DNA of 25,864 bases from JBMCLJ01 sp048615375 (lineage in GTDB: Bacteria > Patescibacteriota > Dojkabacteria > JAOAGR01), in contig JBMCLJ010000008.1 in NCBI GenBank assembly GCA_048615375.1, positions 1-25,864 on the forward strand, in the 5' to 3' direction. Positions 23,233 through 25,864 of the stretch are shown here, piece by piece; position 1 is the stretch's first letter; every line of letters starts with the position of its first letter. A program made the translations under genes and the position numbers. The notes under the pieces are model-generated. The model saw nothing but the letters and a program-made list of their open reading frames with translations. It had not been told where the DNA came from and did not search any database.

Positions 23233-23261
23233 AGTATACGCAAGTGTAAGGTGAGGATCAA
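23233..23261 (-). promoter_or_regulatory. Leaderless-type promoter of the peptidase E gene
   Basis: Minus strand: TTGATC (23261-23256), a 17-base spacer, TATACT (23238-23233), six bases, then the ATG at 23226. No Shine-Dalgarno sequence. Confidence 0.6.
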
Positions 23262-23286
23262 AAAAAGTAAGCTGAAGATGCCATGG

Positions 23287-23411
23287 TCAAGGGCGAACTG
23301 GTTGATTTCCAGCTGGAGGAAGAGTTTGATTGTGATGGAATCCAGTATAGGTTTCGTTAAGTTCGCGGACAGACACGTTGTAGAGGTACTGAATAAAAGC
23401 TTTTAGAAAGG
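23287..23411 (-). pseudogene. Unidentified C-terminal gene scrap
   Basis: Between the peptidase E and nuclease genes (23227-23545) the minus strand stays open for about 40 codons, FIQYLYNVSVRELNETYTGF then HHNQTLPPAGNQPVRP and TGA. It reads like the end of a protein but has no start codon and no family I recognise. It could equally be chance. Confidence 0.2.
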
Positions 23412-23449
23412 TTTATATTTTGATGAGGAGTACATTCTGTTTTGTTTAC

Positions 23450-23478
23450 TTGCTCTAATCTTTTTGTCTATATACAAT
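23450..23478 (+). promoter_or_regulatory. Possible promoter of the PD-(D/E)XK-like gene
   Basis: TTGCTC (23450-23455), a 17-base spacer and TACAAT (23473-23478), giving a leader of about 60 bases to the ATG at 23546. Confidence 0.35.
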
Positions 23479-23545
23479 AAATGGCAAGTTTTCTTGTAGA
23501 GGGGCAGAAATTGTGTAACGGTCTCATCCAGATGTATTGACACAT

Positions 23546-24346
23546 ATGCCCAATTGTTTAATTAAATTACAAAATAAATTATTTATTGTATCGTTACTAC
23601 GAATGTATCCAGGAATAAGTTCAAGTGAACTAGACCCAAAGCAAGAAATTGCAAGCCACTATGCCTTACTTCTTGCCAGGTCAACACTATTTCCTGTTAG
23701 ACCTCAATTACACGAGGAATTAAGAACCAATAAACTTTCACAAAAGCTTCTTGCAAGATTGAGAAATCCATCTTTACAACAGACGGGTGATGAATATGAG
23801 AATGATCTTACTCAATATGCAGGTTTGTTAGCAGAACTACACGGTAAAACTATTTTATATGGTGGAGAAGGGCCACCTGGACTCAATGTGCAGAATTTAC
23901 ATGACATTATTTCTAAGGATAAAAAAAGATTAAGAAGAGATTCGGGATTTTTTATTAGTAAAAATAATGCTGTCCTCGCACCTCATCCTAACCAATCAGC
24001 TGACGTATCAGGAAAAAGAATTGAAATAGATGCAGGTTTGATTCTAACTGACGCTCAAGGAAATATAACTCCATTAATTATTGAATTGAAAATCACTACT
24101 GCTAAGAACGAATTAAAAAAAGCAATGAGACAATCACAGATTAATCATGTACTTACGGTTGTAAATAATGCATTTAAAGTAAATAATGCAATCTATATGC
24201 TAGTTGTACCTTCAGATAGTATTAGTCCTCAACAAGAATTTGTTCAAAGTTTTGTTAAGAGAGGAAATGTATATGTTCAAATGCCTGACAGCAGACAAGT
24301 TTTTTTAGAAGGGGCACGTACTATAAGCACGCCTACACAATTCTAA
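23546..24346 (+). CDS. Putative PD-(D/E)XK-superfamily nuclease, AT-rich accessory gene
   Basis: I do not recognise a named family for this 266-residue protein. Its middle reads KRIEIDAGLIL (Asp162), then PLIIELKIT (Glu180-x-Lys182), then KKAMRQSQINH. Asp followed at about 15-20 residues by ExK on the next strand and a Gln-bearing helix is the signature of PD-(D/E)XK nucleases, as in NERD- or DUF-type restriction-like proteins. The N-terminal 150 residues are helical, with no clear domain. Base composition is clearly more AT-rich than the housekeeping genes, and an IS5-type transposase scrap abuts its 3' end, both pointing to horizontal transfer. A TTG three codons upstream is an alternative start. 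A role in defence or repair is only a guess. Confidence 0.6.
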   Translation: MPNCLIKLQNKLFIVSLLRMYPGISSSELDPKQEIASHYALLLARSTLFPVRPQLHEELRTNKLSQKLLARLRNPSLQQTGDEYENDLTQYAGLLAELHGKTILYGGEGPPGLNVQNLHDIISKDKKRLRRDSGFFISKNNAVLAPHPNQSADVSGKRIEIDAGLILTDAQGNITPLIIELKITTAKNELKKAMRQSQINHVLTVVNNAFKVNNAIYMLVVPSDSISPQQEFVQSFVKRGNVYVQMPDSRQVFLEGARTISTPTQF

Positions 24347-24456
24347 ACATTATATTTTCTCCTACCAGATAACCTTGCAGTCATAAGATTGATCATTGCA
24401 AGGTGTATCATACCCTCGCTACTTGTTGTCGGTTCTTCATATTTTTTTGATAATTT
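24343..24456 (-). mobile_element. Remnant of an IS5-type transposase, C-terminal end
   Basis: Minus-strand codons read KLSKKYEEPTTSSEGMIHLA then MINLMTARLSGRR before a TAG at 24345-24343. This matches the end of IS5-family DDE transposases (RLSKDYE...SEAFIYIAMIRLMLRRL). Upstream (to about 24530) further short stretches such as FVVAKRG are in other frames with stops, so the gene is decayed. It overlaps the stop of the nuclease gene. No terminal inverted repeat was identified. From 24531 to 24663 nothing else is evident. Confidence 0.6.
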
Positions 24457-24663
24457 CTATACCTTCAAAGCCACGCACATGTTCTTTTTACTATCCACCT
24501 CTTTTTGCAACAACAAAATCTTTGTCATCTCGTTTTACTTCTGCGATTTGTAAATTTATAGAGACTAAAGGCTAAAAAATTTGTTAGAAAGAGCTAAAAT
24601 GAAGCGGGAAAAGTACTAGTATGTCCGCGGTGTGATATGTCAACTTGATATCGCTATGAGCAA

Positions 24664-24948
24664 GTGGAATTCTACTCACCTTACCACTCCCCAATTACCC
24701 AGTTAGTAGTCGACATTATGCTCTTTTGTACCGAGAAATACGGCGCTATCCCGCAGCTTGATGTTGACGCGGTATCGGGTGCCATGTCCTACCTCAAGAA
24801 TGGCTCCTTCGTGGACTTTTTTCTCCATTTCGTGGAAGGGGAGGATAAGAAACTGATCTTTATCATTTCCTTGGAGGACGAAGTTATGAGAAGTGGTTTA
24901 AGGAATGGGTGGGGTGGATATGAGGGGAGAATTGAAAAAAGATTATAA
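24664..24948 (+). CDS. Hypothetical protein, possibly a remnant
   Basis: A GTG opens 94 codons: SPYHSPITQLVVDIMLFCTE, GAIPQLDVDAVSGAMSYLK, FFLHFVEGEDKKLIFIISLE. Composition is protein-like and less AT-rich than its surroundings, but no family is recognised and no Shine-Dalgarno is seen. Near the 3' end another frame (YEKWFKEWVGWI, ending in TGA) looks more protein-like than the annotated tail, so a frameshift near 24885 is possible. Confidence 0.35.
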   Translation: MEFYSPYHSPITQLVVDIMLFCTEKYGAIPQLDVDAVSGAMSYLKNGSFVDFFLHFVEGEDKKLIFIISLEDEVMRSGLRNGWGGYEGRIEKRL

Positions 24949-25066
24949 AAACTTCCTCTCTAAGTCTTCAGCAGGTAAATCTGTCATTTCATGGAGTATT
25001 GCAAGGAGTGTAGATAAACAAGAGTCAGCTGATGGTATTTTGTTGTTGTTTTCAGTGTTAATTTTC
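24946..25066 (-). pseudogene. Unidentified C-terminal gene scrap
   Basis: The minus strand is open for about 40 codons ending at TAA 24948-24946 and reads SCLSTLLAILHEMTDLPAED, a plausible helical tail, without a start codon. The stretch 25067-25195 shows nothing recognisable. The identity of the scrap is unknown. Confidence 0.2.
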
Positions 25067-25195
25067 TGACTTAGATTTTAACAGTGGTGCACTTCGTTTT
25101 GGGATCTCCAAAAAAGAGATATAGGTTTATCTACTACAGAATACAGAGTTTTACTTCAACCTAATCGAATTTGAACACGGGCTTATACGTTAGAG

Positions 25196-25821
25196 CTATA
25201 ATCGCGGATCGATTTCCTGGGTCTTCACCTCTTCGGCAATCATCTTTAAAACAAGCTCTCTATACTGGTCATTCGATTCAGAGATCTGATGATATGGAAT
25301 TTTTAACATATAGATTCAATCAGCTCTCGAAATTCTTCTCCAGAGTACTCTTTTATATGTCCTTCATGTCTCATCTCTTTTTCACTGAAAAGATAGAATT
25401 GGTTAAAGTCTCTGTTTGGAGTGGTGATAATACAATTAACAAAATTCTTAAAATTCTTAATCTCCTGGAGTATTCTTTTCGCTTCGCGTGCATTCAGATG
25501 TTCTAAAACTTCAGTTAGTATAATATCAAGGTTTTCCAAATGATCTTTCTCTCTGAGAAAATCTTGAAATGTTTTGTATATCTTAATATTTTCGATGTTT
25601 CTTGACTCTGCCTTTCTCTTTACAAGCTCACGCATTTCGTCATCAGGGTCAATGGCGATATACTCTTTCTCTTTAAGATTCTGAGCGAATGGAATCGCAT
25701 AGAATCCTTCGCCGCAACCAATATCCAGTATCGGTCGATCGAAATCCAGGATCTCTCTAATCGTATCGCGTCTGGCGTGATGAGTGGTGTGGTACGTTAG
25801 TTTAATATCTTCTTTAATCAA
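25196..25821 (-). pseudogene. Hen1-like RNA 3'-end methyltransferase, frameshifted near its end
   Basis: Hen1 2'-O-methylates RNA 3' ends; in bacteria it works with the Pnkp ligase in RNA repair. The SAM loop is LDIGCGEGFY. The Hen1-type metal site is present: EVLEHL (Glu, Glu, His) and RHEGH (His), together with TTPNRDFN. The main frame runs from a TTG at 25821 to a TAA at 25303 (172 residues). One base off, the codons IPYHQISESNDQYRELVLKM and onward stay open to TAG at 25196, which would give about 208 residues, so one base seems lost near 25303. The frame is also open upstream of 25821 into the edge repeat. The N-terminal Hen1 domain and pnkp are not in the window. Family assignment is by motif. 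Confidence 0.65.
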
Positions 25822-25837
25822 TCCGATCTCAAATCCC

Positions 25838-25864
25838 CGGGCGGAGCGCTAGCGGAGTCCGTGG
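25838..25864. repeat. Edge copy of the dispersed repeat
   Basis: Bases 25845-25864 match 26-45 at 18 of 20 positions, including the core TAGCGGAGTCCGT. The copy is cut by the window end. It directly abuts the 5' side of the Hen1-like gene. Confidence 0.55.

Noticed and set aside
25295..25310. Programmed -1 frameshift in the Hen1-like gene
   Set aside because: No X-XXY-YYZ heptamer is present at the junction (TGTTAAAAATT) and no downstream structure was evident; a lost base is simpler.
1..25864. CRISPR arrays and rRNA genes
   Set aside because: No regularly spaced repeat-spacer pattern and no rRNA-like sequence was seen.

Overview
The window is bacterial: it has compact genes on both strands, two tRNA genes with encoded CCA ends, and a mix of housekeeping genes (recF, prmC, hisS, a SufD-like protein, peptidase E) and accessory genes. 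Small proteins with pared-down domains, several apparently leaderless promoters and a copper operon with an HMA-TauE-cupredoxin fusion would fit a Patescibacteria/CPR-type genome. That assignment is inference, because no taxonomic marker in the window settles it. The standard code applies: long genes are free of in-frame TGA and several end in TGA. Both window ends lie in copies of one short repeat, so this is probably a whole contig cut at repeats.

Layout. 1-2.8 kb: repeat, terminator, a membrane-protein fragment and a Ca2+-type P-ATPase (minus). 2.8-5.8 kb: a secreted metzincin-like protease, RecF and PrmC (plus). 5.8-8.3 kb: hisS, a mini-SufD and a YgjP-like metalloprotease (minus operon). 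8.4-9.8 kb: a degenerate HD-GYP protein and tRNA-Ser. 9.8-11.6 kb: an AT-rich, gene-poor patch with a DHFR-family gene and gene scraps. 11.6-14.1 kb: an ABC-2 exporter operon whose ATPase is frameshifted. 14.2-15.1 kb: two broken genes. 15.1-19.7 kb: a copper operon, csoR - HMA/TauE/cupredoxin fusion - copZ - copA, with a CsoR-type palindrome over the promoter. 19.7-20.4 kb: a flavin-binding PPOX protein and tRNA-Lys. 20.4-25.8 kb: an accessory region beginning at a duplicated tRNA-Lys 3' end. It holds a candidate small RNA, a broken DUF3800 gene, a YwqG-family fragment, a DUF559 nuclease next to a perfect cloverleaf-forming repeat, peptidase E, a PD-(D/E)XK-like nuclease, an IS5-type transposase scrap and a Hen1-like RNA methyltransferase.

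Three themes stand out. First, the strongest -10 boxes sit 6-7 bases before the ATG in at least four genes, so leaderless mRNA looks routine. Second, at least eight genes are interrupted or truncated (single stop codons, one-base indels, deletions), which means either real decay or a consensus with errors. Third, the accessory end contains two candidates for undescribed elements: the DUF559-cloverleaf pair, and a self-contained promoter-hairpin-terminator RNA unit.
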